Part shown: positions 25,039 through 34,423 of the stretch, in pieces
Numbering within the stretch: position 1 is the first letter of the stretch
Layout of the letters: every line of letters begins with the position of its first letter
The notes under the pieces: generated by a model
What the model was told of the DNA's origin: nothing
The model's database searches: none
What the model saw: the letters and a program-made list of their open reading frames with translations, nothing else
Program-made: the position numbers and the translations under genes
Assembly (NCBI RefSeq): GCF_000744935.1
Contig: NZ_JQMW01000009.1
Span: forward strand, 248,001 to 312,000
DNA from: Clostridium sp. KNHs214
Lineage (GTDB): Bacteria > Bacillota > Clostridia > Clostridiales > Clostridiaceae
Length of the DNA stretch: 64,000 nucleotides
Direction: 5' to 3'

Positions 25039-25827
25039 TTATTTAATATGTTCTTCGCCAGTATTCATGTCGTATTCTATATTTAGATTTATAGAGTTTT
25101 CTTTTTGATCTTTTGAAGTATTTTTTAAAGAAGTATATATAATTTCAGTGGGAACTTGCAAATTATCTTTTAAATAAACATCTATATTTTCCATAGGAAT
25201 TTGCAAATTATTTTTTTGAGTAGTATCTATGTTTTCTACGGGGATTTGCAAATTACTTTTTGAAATAGTATCTATATTTTCTATAGGGATTTGTAAATTA
25301 CTTTTTGAAGTAGTGTCTATATTTTCTATATGTGTTTGTGAATTATCTTTTGAAGAAACATTGATATTTTCTTTAGATGAATTATTGTTATTTAAAATTG
25401 TACATATCACCATTAATGTTGATATAGAAAAGCTTTTTTTGTTTATATGGTTAATAAAAGCTTCTTCAATAAATATAGCAGGTGTTAAATTAGGGGTACC
25501 AACATGTTCTATGGGTAAAATTTCAGATAATGGTCTGCTAAATTCTGTATAATATATATTTTTTGAATATAAGTTTGATTTAAAAAATACCCTTAAATTT
25601 AAAAAGCCTTCAATAAAAATTTTACTTTTACCATGAGTGAATATATGTTTCCAATTACTAATTGTTGCATTAAACGAAAGCTCCAATATTAGTTCTATGT
25701 TGGGCTTATTTTCAGGAAGAGTTATGTGATAAGATTTACAAATTTCTTTACAAGGATATTGAATATTATAATTATCCAGTTCTTTTTGGGATATTAATCC
25801 ATTTATCTTTGTAGCATTATTGTCCAT
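25039..25827 (-). CDS. SPOCS-domain (DUF3794-type) protein with 15-residue repeat tail
   Basis: A 262-residue protein. Residues about 25-125 look like one SPOCS domain, found in spore-coat and spore-morphogenesis proteins (pattern KIFIEGFLNLRVFF then a Tyr/Phe-rich strand). Residues 163-237 are five tandem 15-residue repeats of the type LQIPIENIDTISKSN. AAAGGAG sets the ATG. The tail has no known domain and looks like a spacer or binding array. Expression late in sporulation would fit but no promoter was assigned. It runs ahead of the Cys-rich gene on the same strand. Confidence 0.7.
   Translation of the reverse strand: MDNNATKINGLISQKELDNYNIQYPCKEICKSYHITLPENKPNIELILELSFNATISNWKHIFTHGKSKIFIEGFLNLRVFFKSNLYSKNIYYTEFSRPLSEILPIEHVGTPNLTPAIFIEEAFINHINKKSFSISTLMVICTILNNNNSSKENINVSSKDNSQTHIENIDTTSKSNLQIPIENIDTISKSNLQIPVENIDTTQKNNLQIPMENIDVYLKDNLQVPTEIIYTSLKNTSKDQKENSINLNIEYDMNTGEEHIK
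25117..25341 (-). repeat. Five tandem 45-bp coding repeats
   Basis: The DNA encoding residues 163-237 of the SPOCS protein repeats every 45 bp without frame breaks (ENIDT core each time). The first and last units diverge, and the middle three are nearly identical at the protein level. It is an in-frame minisatellite and may vary in copy number between strains. Confidence 0.8.
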
Positions 25828-26299
25828 ATAAATGCTCCTTTCATATTGGATTTATTCATAATTAATTTTGAATTAGCTTGATGTATATTTTAACTATGAA
25901 TAATTAATTGTAAGTGATATAAAATTCACTACTATTTTATGCTATGAATCTGTTGTAATATATGTTACTATTACTATTCTGTGTGATTGATAGTAAGTCT
26001 ATTAAACCTAAAAATAAAATGTATAGGTTTATAAATTTTGCTTCTAAGGTAGCTATATTTAAGTAATTACAAATATATATTAAAAATAAGATAAAGTATT
26101 TAAGAAATAGTACATATAGTTTGTCTTAGGTGGAATTTGGTAAAATAGTATATTATAATATGAGATATATACGGTGTAGGCAGAGAAGTATATATAGATG
26201 ATTAGAAATCATGTTTACATTATCTGAATACAGTTTGCAGAAGAGTCAGGAGTTAGTTTAGAAAAATTTGAAAACAATTAATATTAATGGGGGGCAGGT
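25828..26299. other. 472-bp gene-free region between divergent genes
   Basis: Very AT-rich sequence between the SPOCS gene (leftward) and the DUF3786 gene (rightward). It should hold both promoters. I see several TATAAT-like runs, but no -35/-10 pair with good spacing that I would assign, and no repeat family or RNA gene. Confidence 0.4.
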
Positions 26300-26968
26300 A
26301 TGGGAGTTTCAAAGAGTATCGATAATAGACAGGGAAGGGTTCCTTATGAATATATTCAAAATATATTTAAAAGGCAGGAGCCTAAGGAAATGGAGAAATT
26401 TACAGGTGCAATATATGATGAGGAAAGAGAGATTTTTAAATTAAGGCTTATGGGAAAAGATTATTACATAAAGTATCCATCGGCAGATACATTTAATGAA
26501 GCTGGACAAGAGATAAAAGGATATACCATTAAAACTATATTTTTAAGATATTTAGTAAATGGAAAAGGTGTCCCGCCTACAGGAAAAGATATAACATATA
26601 AAGAAATACCAGGAGGACATACTTATTATCCTAATTTTAGTAGCAGAACCATTGCAAAGTTGGCTAAAGTATTTGGAGACAAATTAGAGTTTTTACAAGA
26701 GGTTTTCGAAAAAATGGGAGCTCAGAGAGTAAAAAATGGAGATATGGCATATAGGTTTGAATTTATAAATAATGTGTATATGACTTTTATAGTTTGGCAA
26801 GGTGATGAGGAATTTTCAAGTTCTGCAAATATTTTATTTGATAATAATATTATATACTACTTTAATGCAGAGGATTTAGCTGTAGTAGGAGAGGTGGCAA
26901 TAGAAATAGTAAGAAATGGAGGAGAACTTCCTAAGGGTATGACGCTCTACGAATACGAAGATAAGTAA
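26300..26968 (+). CDS. DUF3786-domain protein
   Basis: A 222-residue cytosolic protein matching the DUF3786 pattern (KLRLMGKDYYIKYPSAD, LRYLVNGKGVPPTGK, YRFEFINNVYMTFIVWQGDEEFSSSANILFD in segments). Such proteins occur in anaerobes, sometimes near corrinoid or one-carbon enzymes, but the function is unknown. GGGGGG at about 26289-26294 serves as ribosome site. Its stop codon lies within a perfect 27-bp hairpin shared with the convergent gene. Confidence 0.75.
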   Translation: MGVSKSIDNRQGRVPYEYIQNIFKRQEPKEMEKFTGAIYDEEREIFKLRLMGKDYYIKYPSADTFNEAGQEIKGYTIKTIFLRYLVNGKGVPPTGKDITYKEIPGGHTYYPNFSSRTIAKLAKVFGDKLEFLQEVFEKMGAQRVKNGDMAYRFEFINNVYMTFIVWQGDEEFSSSANILFDNNIIYYFNAEDLAVVGEVAIEIVRNGGELPKGMTLYEYEDK

Positions 26969-27019
26969 GGAACGGTTCATTAATTTTATATAATAAAATT
27001 AATGAACCGTTCCTTACTT
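26963..27019. terminator. Perfect 27-bp inverted repeat between convergent genes
   Basis: The left arm AAGTAAGGAACGGTTCATTA... and its exact reverse complement are separated by only ATA. The left arm contains the DUF3786 stop codon, and the right arm ends 3 bp before the YjiH stop. There is no T run, so it may work as a bidirectional barrier or RNA 3'-end stabiliser. Confidence 0.7.
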
Positions 27020-27022
27020 GCA

Positions 27023-28399
27023 TTAGAATATAATATGTGCGATAACAGATATAATTGGAAGTGTTATCAAAGTTCTTTCTATAAATATTATAAATAGTTC
27101 TTTAAAATTCACAGGTATTTTGGAACCAATTAGTAATCCGCCTACTTCAGACATATAAATAAGTTGAGTTACAGAAACTGCAGCTATTATAAAAAGTGTA
27201 ATAGGACTTTTTATAGTACTTGCAGCTATTACTGATGGAAGAAACATATCAGCAAAGCCTACAACTAATGTAGAGGAAGCAGCTTGTGCTTCTGGGATTT
27301 GTAATAGCTGAAGTAATGGTATAAATGGCATTCCTAGCCATTTGAAAATTGGAGTGTACTCAGCTAATATAAGAGCTATAGTACCCATAGCCATGACTAT
27401 GGGAGTAACCCCAAGCCACATATCGAAAACATTCTTAAATCCATCTGTTAAAAATTTACGTACATTAGTATTCTTTTGAGACTTTTCTATTGCTTGTTCA
27501 AAGCCCCAATTTAATGCAGAATAACCTTCAGGAATAACCTCGCTAGAAGATTTGTTATTATCATTAAAATAAGTATCAGATTTTCTAGAAAGAGGTGGTA
27601 TTCTTGGAGTTATTACAGCGGCCGCTATGCCTGATAATGTTACTGTAAGATAAAATGGAAGAAACATATGACCGAGTCCAACTTGTGAAATAACAACTAA
27701 ACAAAAAGTTATAGATACTGCGGAAAAGGAAGTGCCAATTATGGCTGCTTCTCTTTTTGAGTAATATCCCTCTTCATATTGCTTGCTTGTTAAAAGCACT
27801 CCTATAGTACCGTCTCCAAGCCATGAGGTTATACAGTCTATTGACGAACGACCAGGTAGATTAAAAATAGGTCTCATTACTTTAGTTAGTAAAGTACCGA
27901 AAAATTCTAGTAGACCAAAATCTAATATTAATGGTAGTAATAATCCTGCAAATAAAAACACTGCAAATAAAATAGGAAGTAAGCTATATAGTAAAAGACC
28001 ACCAGTATTTTCAGAATATATAACTTTGCTGCCTAATTTAAAAAACGTGCATATAGCTAGAATCATGCCTATAATTCTCGAGATAACCCAAAGGGGTGTA
28101 ACATCTAAAAGTTTTTTTAAGTAATCATTATTCATTAGGAAACTTGGCTTGAATATTTTTATAATTAGGGTAAAAACACATGATGAGGTTATAAGTATTG
28201 TCATTATTAATGGCAAATAGTTTTCTAATGAAGTTTGTATAAATTTAGAGAGAAAAGCAATAGGAATTGTGACCTCTCCTTCTAGTGGAATTGGTGTCAT
28301 AAATAATAATATTCCAGTTATTGATGGAAATATAAATCTAAGCAAATCCTTTAACGAATATTTTCTTTTTACATTATTTTTATTCATTGAATTCTCCAT
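27023..28399 (-). CDS. YjiH-family membrane protein (nucleoside-recognition/GATE domain)
   Basis: A 458-residue polytopic membrane protein with about ten hydrophobic helices. The GATE-type motif region is seen in SWLGDGTIGVLLTSKQYEEG and in ADMFLPSVIAAST-like helices. The family is related to spore-maturation SpmA/SpmB and nucleoside-transporter gate proteins; the substrate is unknown. AAGGAGG lies before the ATG. It converges with the DUF3786 gene. Confidence 0.75.
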   Translation of the reverse strand: MENSMNKNNVKRKYSLKDLLRFIFPSITGILLFMTPIPLEGEVTIPIAFLSKFIQTSLENYLPLIMTILITSSCVFTLIIKIFKPSFLMNNDYLKKLLDVTPLWVISRIIGMILAICTFFKLGSKVIYSENTGGLLLYSLLPILFAVFLFAGLLLPLILDFGLLEFFGTLLTKVMRPIFNLPGRSSIDCITSWLGDGTIGVLLTSKQYEEGYYSKREAAIIGTSFSAVSITFCLVVISQVGLGHMFLPFYLTVTLSGIAAAVITPRIPPLSRKSDTYFNDNNKSSSEVIPEGYSALNWGFEQAIEKSQKNTNVRKFLTDGFKNVFDMWLGVTPIVMAMGTIALILAEYTPIFKWLGMPFIPLLQLLQIPEAQAASSTLVVGFADMFLPSVIAASTIKSPITLFIIAAVSVTQLIYMSEVGGLLIGSKIPVNFKELFIIFIERTLITLPIISVIAHIIF

Positions 28400-28503
28400 A
28401 AAAACCTCCTTAACATAATACCATGTAAGGTATTAATATTTATACAGCATTTTTTATAATAATACAAAAATGATTATTTTGCAATAAGTTTTAAAACATA
28501 ATT

Positions 28504-28587
28504 TGATTATTCCCCAAAAGGCATTACATTACTTGAATTATGAAATTTCATAATTCCATGGCATTGTACCCTTTTGTGGTTTAATCA
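28504..28587. repeat. Family 1 palindromic element, copy E (84 bp)
   Basis: Starts TGATTATTCCCCAAAAGG and ends CCTTTTGTGGTTTAATCA, with a perfect central palindrome GAATTATGAAATTTCATAAT(TC). No matching 5-bp flank was found. It lies in the leader-side gap between yjiH and the efflux operon. Confidence 0.75.
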
Positions 28588-28623
28588 TTTACTTTCTTAT
28601 TAATTTATATTTTGTTAACAAAG

Positions 28624-28651
28624 TTGTCACTTAAGTGTCACTGTGTATAAG
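28624..28651 (+). promoter_or_regulatory. Direct-repeat operator over the efflux-operon promoter
   Basis: TTGTCAC-TTAA-GTGTCAC is a pair of 7-bp direct repeats with an 11-bp period (28624-28641), the geometry bound by OmpR/PhoB-family regulators. The first repeat also serves as -35 (TTGTCA), with TATAAG (28646-28651) 16 bp downstream as -10. The OmpR-family regulator gene of this cluster (32260) is the obvious candidate binder. Confidence 0.5.
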
Positions 28652-28659
28652 TAATATAT

Positions 28660-28685
28660 GTTTATCTGATAGATACTTAACGTAA
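28660..28685. repeat. 26-nt motif shared with the hflX leader
   Basis: Differs at 2 of 26 positions from 7864-7889. It begins GTTTATCTGAT and ends TACTTAACGTAA. Both copies lie in long leaders of genes for dealing with toxic compounds. Confidence 0.5.
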
Positions 28686-28851
28686 TGTGTCTATTTCTTT
28701 AAATATATAAAGTAAGATTATTATGTTATGTATTGGACAGTTTTTTAGATTAAGGAGAGTAGTGTTTTTATTAAGTAATTTTTTGCTAAAGCTAAAAATA
28801 ATTTAGTTAGATTTTTTAAAAATGTCTTTGAAAAAACAAGGAGGGAAAAAG

Positions 28852-30123
28852 GTGAGTAAAAAAATATCAAAAATAGTTTTTATAAGTGTAGTTGTAATAA
28901 TTATTGCAGTAGCAGGATGGTGGATATTTAACAAATATAGTAAAGGAAAGAAAGTATCAGTAAATACAAAGTATATAACAGCAACTGCAGCAAAGAGAGA
29001 TATAAAAGTAAGTGTACAGGGAACAGGAACCGTATTTGCAGATGTTACTAAAGAAATAGTTACTAATAATAATGGTGAAATAAAAGATTTAACTGTTAAA
29101 GTTGGAGATAGGGTAAAGAAAGGGCAAGTCATATGTAGAGTTGAAAGTGAGCAGCTAAGGCAACAAATTAGTAATGCTGAAATTAATTTACAAAAACAAA
29201 AACTTCAATTGGAGAAAGCTAAGACGGATGAGGAAATTAATTTACAAAACTTACTTGTAAATGAAGCGCAGAAGGATCTAGATTATGCCAATAGTCAAAT
29301 GAATAAAGCTGTTCTTACGTCACCTATAGATGGAGTAGTAGTGGAAAAAAATAATAACAGTGGAGATGATGTTCAAAGTGGTAAAACAATAATTTCCATA
29401 ATGGATCCAACATCATTAAAGATTAAGTCATCTATAGATGAATTGGATATTTCTAAAGTAAAAAAAGATCAAAAAGTTCAGATAAGTGCTAGTGCTGTTG
29501 AAGACAAGGTATATGAGGGAGTAGTTGATTTTATATCAGAAACAGGAACAAATAATAATAATGTAACAAAATACGATGTTATAATATCTATGAAAAATTA
29601 TGAAGAATTGAAAATTGGAATGAATGTTAATGTGGATATATTAGTTAATAGTAAACAAGATGCTTTGGTAGTTCCCGCAGAAGCATTAATAGAGAAGAAT
29701 GGTAAAAAATATATCATGACTGCTGATAGTAATAATATCAATAGTAGTGATGATAGCAATAATAAGAATACCAATAATGATAATAAAGTCAACACTAACG
29801 AAACAGAAGCTAATAGAAAAAATCAAAATAATGTAAGTTCCAAGGAAAAACAAAGTGGTCAAATAAGTAATAGAACAAATAGAAAAAGCGAAATATCAAG
29901 TTATGATAATTTAGTAGAAGTAAAAACAGGGCTAGAAAATGAAAATTATATAGAAATTTTAGAAGGAATAAATGCAGGTCAAAAAATTCTCATAGCATTA
30001 CCTGAAAGTAATAATACGAATACTACCAATATGAGGAGCAACTTTGGAGGTATGGGTAATAGAATGGAGATGCCTGGTATGACTAATGAAAGACCTTCAA
30101 AATCAAGTAGTGGTAAACGATAA
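28852..30123 (+). CDS. Efflux adaptor, HlyD/MacA family (YknX-like)
   Basis: Membrane-fusion/adaptor subunit of 423 residues for an ABC exporter. One N-terminal transmembrane helix (about residues 8-26) anchors it. A biotinyl-lipoyl-like domain (GEIKDLTVKVGDRVKKGQV) is split by a short coiled coil (about 105-150), and a beta-barrel follows. A low-complexity Asn/Ser/Lys-rich insert lies at about 290-355, and the C-terminal tail is Met/Gly/Arg-rich. The start is GTG at 28852 with AAGGAGG 7 nt upstream; the ATG at 28822 precedes the ribosome site. It is the first gene of an adaptor-ATPase-permease operon with its own two-component system. Confidence 0.88.
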   Translation: MSKKISKIVFISVVVIIIAVAGWWIFNKYSKGKKVSVNTKYITATAAKRDIKVSVQGTGTVFADVTKEIVTNNNGEIKDLTVKVGDRVKKGQVICRVESEQLRQQISNAEINLQKQKLQLEKAKTDEEINLQNLLVNEAQKDLDYANSQMNKAVLTSPIDGVVVEKNNNSGDDVQSGKTIISIMDPTSLKIKSSIDELDISKVKKDQKVQISASAVEDKVYEGVVDFISETGTNNNNVTKYDVIISMKNYEELKIGMNVNVDILVNSKQDALVVPAEALIEKNGKKYIMTADSNNINSSDDSNNKNTNNDNKVNTNETEANRKNQNNVSSKEKQSGQISNRTNRKSEISSYDNLVEVKTGLENENYIEILEGINAGQKILIALPESNNTNTTNMRSNFGGMGNRMEMPGMTNERPSKSSSGKR

Positions 30124-30203
30124 ATGAAGGCAGAACCTATGAGTAAAAATATTAATAGTTTACTTATAATTTGTAGTGCCGATTAACAGGGAGGTAGTAC
30201 TGT

Positions 30204-30929
30204 ATGAATAAAAGTCTTGGAGAGAAATATGTTATAAAAATGAACAATATATGTAAAAATTATAAAATGGGAAAGGGAGAATATAAAGCATTAGAAAATA
30301 TAGATTTAAATATTAAAAAGGGAGAATTTGTTGCTATAGTGGGTTCCTCAGGAGCTGGAAAAACTACTTTAATGAATATTATAGGATGTCTGGATATACC
30401 CACAAAAGGAGAGTATATATTAGATGGGCTAAATACACAGTGTAGTGATGATAAATTAGCTGAAATTAGAAATAACAAAATAGGATTCATATTTCAAAAT
30501 TATAGTTTGTTACCTAAATTAAGTGTACTAGAAAATGTTGAATTACCTTTAATTTATTTGGGATTAAGTGAAAAAGAAATTAGAGAAAAATCAGAGAGCT
30601 GTTTGACAAAGGTGGGATTGAAAACTCATATTAAGCACAAACCATCAGAATTGTCTGGAGGGCAAATGCAAAGAGTTGCCATAGCAAGAGCACTAGTAAC
30701 AAATCCTCAAATTATTTTGGCAGATGAACCCACTGGGGCCCTTGATAGCAAAACTGGAGAAGAAGTATTAAAAATGTTGAAGGAGCTGAATGAAGAAGGA
30801 AATACTATAATTCTGATCACTCATGATAAAGAAATTGCCAATAAGGCAAAAAGAATTATAACTATAAAGGATGGAAAGATAGTATTAGATGTTTTAAACC
30901 AGAGCCTAAGTAAAGAGGTGAGCCTATGA
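30204..30929 (+). CDS. ABC exporter ATPase (MacB/LolD/YknY type)
   Basis: A 241-residue ATP-binding subunit. Walker A GSSGAGKTT, Q-loop FQNYSLLPKL, signature LSGGQMQRVAIARAL, Walker B IILADEPTGALD and the H-loop (ITHDK) are all intact. GGGAGGT precedes the ATG. Its last bases overlap the permease ATG by 4 bp (ATGA), so the two are co-translated. It powers the mechanotransmission-type exporter formed with the adaptor and permease. Confidence 0.95.
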   Translation: MNKSLGEKYVIKMNNICKNYKMGKGEYKALENIDLNIKKGEFVAIVGSSGAGKTTLMNIIGCLDIPTKGEYILDGLNTQCSDDKLAEIRNNKIGFIFQNYSLLPKLSVLENVELPLIYLGLSEKEIREKSESCLTKVGLKTHIKHKPSELSGGQMQRVAIARALVTNPQIILADEPTGALDSKTGEEVLKMLKELNEEGNTIILITHDKEIANKAKRIITIKDGKIVLDVLNQSLSKEVSL

Positions 30930-32098
30930 AGATAACTAGACTTTTTAAAATGGCTATAAAGTCCATATGGTCCAATAAAATGAGGTCTTTCTTAACTATG
31001 CTAGGTATAATTATTGGTATTTCATCTGTAATAGTACTTGTAGGCATGGGAGAAGGGACCAAACAGCAGGTTCAATCACAAATAGAAAAGCTTGGAACAA
31101 ATTTAATAACAGTTAATATAGTAGGTAAAAGAACAAAAAGTTTTGCAGATGAAGAAATAGATGAATTAAAAAGTAAACCTGGAATAAAAGAAATTGCACC
31201 TACACTTACGCAAAATAATATAGATGTTAAGGCAGGAAGTAACTCAGCGAATACAACAGTGGAAGCATCTACACCAGAATATTCTAACATAAGGAAGACA
31301 TATGTAAGTTACGGTAGATTTCTCAATAAAAGGGATATAGACAATAGATACAAAGTTGCGGTTATAGGAATAGATACAGCAAATGATTTATTTGGAACAA
31401 CAAATGTAATTGGGAAAGTTGTAAATATAAATGGGATTAATTTTTCTATAGTAGGAGTATTAGAAGCTCAGGGCAGCAGCATGGGTGGTTCTGGAGATGA
31501 TAAAATAATATTGCCTATAAGCACTGCTCAGCGATTATTTGAGAATACTGACATTAAAACTTTTTATGTAGAAGCAACGGATAAAGATAAAGTAAGTGAA
31601 GCTATGAGTTATTTACAATTGTTTTTGAACAAAAAGTTTAATAATGATACAGATAGTTATAGACTATTTGATCAAACCAGTTTGCTTAGTACGGCAAATG
31701 AAACAAATAGTAGTATGACAATGATGCTTACTGGTATTGCAGCAATATCACTTATTGTAGGTGGTATAGGTATTATGAATATAATGCTTGTATCAGTTAT
31801 AGAGAGAACAAGAGAAATTGGAATAAGAAAAGCCATAGGGGCTAAGAGAAGAATTATATTATTACAATTCTTAATGGAATCTGCTATAATAAGCTGCTTA
31901 GGTGGAATAATAGGAGTATTAACGGGATTTTTAATAGCTTATTTTGCACAAACTGTTCTTAAAATGACTGTTGTGATATCAAGTAGTGTAGTTATGGGAG
32001 CTGTTGCTTTTTCAGTATTTGTTGGAATATTGTTTGGAATGTATCCTGCAAGCAAAGCCTCTAAATTAAATCCTATAGAAGCTCTTAGATTTGAATAA
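30926..32098 (+). CDS. ABC exporter permease (MacB/FtsX type, YknZ-like)
   Basis: A 390-residue permease with four transmembrane helices: one at the N-terminus (SFLTMLGIIIGISSVIVLVG) followed by a large extracellular domain (about 50-265), then three near the C-terminus including GGIGIMNIMLVSVIERTREIG. This topology is that of the MacB/FtsX group, which exports antimicrobial peptides, toxins or macrolides. It overlaps the ATPase gene by 4 bp and is followed by a terminator. Confidence 0.92.
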   Translation: MKITRLFKMAIKSIWSNKMRSFLTMLGIIIGISSVIVLVGMGEGTKQQVQSQIEKLGTNLITVNIVGKRTKSFADEEIDELKSKPGIKEIAPTLTQNNIDVKAGSNSANTTVEASTPEYSNIRKTYVSYGRFLNKRDIDNRYKVAVIGIDTANDLFGTTNVIGKVVNINGINFSIVGVLEAQGSSMGGSGDDKIILPISTAQRLFENTDIKTFYVEATDKDKVSEAMSYLQLFLNKKFNNDTDSYRLFDQTSLLSTANETNSSMTMMLTGIAAISLIVGGIGIMNIMLVSVIERTREIGIRKAIGAKRRIILLQFLMESAIISCLGGIIGVLTGFLIAYFAQTVLKMTVVISSSVVMGAVAFSVFVGILFGMYPASKASKLNPIEALRFE

Positions 32099-32107
32099 AA
32101 TAGATTT

Positions 32108-32141
32108 ATTCCTCTGCGAGGTATTTCGTAGAGGAATTTTC
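32108..32141 (+). terminator. Terminator after the exporter operon
   Basis: ATTCCTCTGCGA/TCGTAGAGGAAT with a six-base loop, followed by TTTT. It separates the exporter genes from the regulator genes, so some read-through or a separate promoter must serve the latter. Confidence 0.8.
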
Positions 32142-32259
32142 TAATATTCCATGTGAATTATAATTAATATAGTATAAAATAGTTAATATAATTGCTTTTG
32201 TATATGCAAAAGCAGAAATTGAGTGTAGAACTAGATATAACATGGAGAGTGAATTTATA

Positions 32260-32943
32260 ATGGATACTATTCTTATAGTGGACGATGAGGAAAGAATTAG
32301 AAAACTTATTGCAGCATATTTAAAAAAAGATAATTACAATACAGTGGAAGCAGAAAATGGCATGGATGCTATAAAAATTTTAAAGGAAAATCATATTAAA
32401 CTTATGATATTAGATGTTATGATGCCTGTAATGGATGGATGGACAGTATTAAATGAGGTAAGAAAATTTTCTAGTATACCAGTGATTATGCTTACGGCAA
32501 AATCTGAAGATGAGGATGCTTTATTGGCATTTGAATTAGGAACAGATATTTATTTAACTAAACCATTTAGCCCTAAGGTACTTGTTGCTAATGTAAAAGC
32601 TTCTTTAAAGAGAACTTATAATTCTCAAATTAGAGATAATAGAGAATGTGCATTTGCAGGTATTCACATAGATAAGAATTCCCATAGGGTAACTATAGAT
32701 GAAAAGGAAATAAATTTTTCACCTAAGGAATTTCAATTATTAGTTTATTTTATGGAGAATAATAGACTAGTACTTACAAGAGAGCAAATATTGAATGCTG
32801 TTTGGGGGAATGATTATTATGGGGATTTGAGAACTGTGGACACACACATTAAACGATTAAGAGAGAAACTTGGTACAAGGGCATATGTCATATCTACCGT
32901 AAGAGGATATGGATATAAATTTGAGGTGAAAAATGAAGATTAA
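32260..32943 (+). CDS. OmpR-family response regulator
   Basis: A 227-residue regulator. The receiver domain has the acidic pair (LIVDDEE), phospho-acceptor Asp in MILDVMMP (about 51) and conserved Thr/Lys (MLTAK; TKPFSP). The C-terminal winged helix ends RTVDTHIKRLREKLG and YGYKFEV. Two ATGs fit (32242, 32260); the second gives the family-typical start MDTILIVDD. It overlaps the histidine-kinase gene by 11 bp. It probably controls the adjacent exporter through the direct repeat at 28624. Confidence 0.93.
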   Translation: MDTILIVDDEERIRKLIAAYLKKDNYNTVEAENGMDAIKILKENHIKLMILDVMMPVMDGWTVLNEVRKFSSIPVIMLTAKSEDEDALLAFELGTDIYLTKPFSPKVLVANVKASLKRTYNSQIRDNRECAFAGIHIDKNSHRVTIDEKEINFSPKEFQLLVYFMENNRLVLTREQILNAVWGNDYYGDLRTVDTHIKRLREKLGTRAYVISTVRGYGYKFEVKNED

Positions 32944-34423
32944 AAAGAGTATATCAAAGCAACTTTTTATTATAACGTCTTTATTATTTATTGTTTTTAT
33001 TATTATAATATTAATTACGCAGACTTTGTTTTTTCAAAAGTTTTATGTTAATAAGAAAAGAAGAGATATACAATCAGTTGTAAGTAAATTTAAGGAAGAA
33101 TATAAAAAAACTAATACTAATGAAGAAACTAAAAACTTAATAGAAAAGTATCATATGAATAATAATGTTGACATTAGTATTTTAGAATCTTCAGGAAATA
33201 TACAAATGTGTTTGAGACGGGAATATTTAAAGCCAGAAAAAATAAAAACAATGTATATGAATGAATTTATAAATAACTGGGTACCTAATATTTATAAATT
33301 TCAAGAAATTATGACTAAAAATAAGAGTGATATTTATTTAGAAACCCTAAAGGAAAAAGAAGTTCCAAGGAAAAATATAGTTTGTATATGGCCTATTAAA
33401 GAAAAAAATCAAATTATATTTGGATTCGATTCACTAGAACCAGTAAATGAAGCTGTGTCTGTAATAAAGGAATTCTATTTATATTTTTTTGTAGTTGCAA
33501 TTTTACTTATAATAGTTACTTCTTTGATTTATTCTAATATTATAACTAAGCCTTTAGTACAAATAAATAAAACTGCCTTAAAAATGGCTGAATTAGATTT
33601 TAATGAAAGGTGTACGGTGAAAAGTGAAAATGAAATAGGAAGTCTTGCTACTACACTGAATTTTTTATCTTACAATTTACAAAAGGCTTTGACATCTTTA
33701 AAAGAAGCAAATGCAAAATTAGAAGAAGATATTGAAAAGGAAAGGCAATTAGAAAAAATGAGAAGAGAATTTGTAGCTGCGGTTTCTCATGAACTTAAGA
33801 CACCTATAACACTAATAGAAGGATATGCAGAAGGTATTAAAGATAATGTGTTTGATGATGAAGATAAGGACTATTATATTGATGTAATAATGGATGAATC
33901 TAAAAAAATGACAGGGTTAATTAATGATATGCTTGATTTATCTTTACTAGAATGTGGGAATTTTAAGTTAGTTAAAGAGAAATTTTTTATAGATCAACTA
34001 ATTAAGTCCAATATAAAAAGATTTTGGGGTATTGTGAAGGAGAAAAACATTAACATTCAAACCAATTTAATTGATAATATAGAAGTAGATGCGGATTGGA
34101 ATAGAATAGAACAGGTGATATACAATATATTGACCAATGCCGTAAAATATACTGGAGATAAGTGTACTATTTTTGTGAATATGGTAAGGTTAAATAAAAA
34201 AATTAAGATAGAGATAGAAAATGAGGGGGAACATATTGAAAAAGAAGAGCTAGAGAAAATATGGGATAAATTTTATAAAGTTGATAAATCTAGAAGTAGA
34301 AAATTTGGAGGTACGGGTATAGGACTTGCAGTAGTTAAAAATATTATAGTTTTACATGGAGGAGAATGTGGTGTAGAAAACACTGAAAGAGGAGTTAAGT
34401 TTTACTTTATATTACCACTGTAG
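32933..34423 (+). CDS. Sensor histidine kinase
   Basis: A 496-residue membrane kinase with two transmembrane helices (about 10-30 and 180-202) around an extracellular sensor loop of about 150 residues. A HAMP linker is followed by the HisKA phospho-acceptor (SHELKTP) and the ATPase domain with N box (NAVKYT) and G boxes (GTGIGLAVVK). GAGGTG precedes the ATG within the end of the regulator gene. Its signal is probably the toxic substrate of the neighbouring exporter, by analogy to similar loci. Confidence 0.93.
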   Translation: MKIKKSISKQLFIITSLLFIVFIIIILITQTLFFQKFYVNKKRRDIQSVVSKFKEEYKKTNTNEETKNLIEKYHMNNNVDISILESSGNIQMCLRREYLKPEKIKTMYMNEFINNWVPNIYKFQEIMTKNKSDIYLETLKEKEVPRKNIVCIWPIKEKNQIIFGFDSLEPVNEAVSVIKEFYLYFFVVAILLIIVTSLIYSNIITKPLVQINKTALKMAELDFNERCTVKSENEIGSLATTLNFLSYNLQKALTSLKEANAKLEEDIEKERQLEKMRREFVAAVSHELKTPITLIEGYAEGIKDNVFDDEDKDYYIDVIMDESKKMTGLINDMLDLSLLECGNFKLVKEKFFIDQLIKSNIKRFWGIVKEKNINIQTNLIDNIEVDADWNRIEQVIYNILTNAVKYTGDKCTIFVNMVRLNKKIKIEIENEGEHIEKEELEKIWDKFYKVDKSRSRKFGGTGIGLAVVKNIIVLHGGECGVENTERGVKFYFILPL

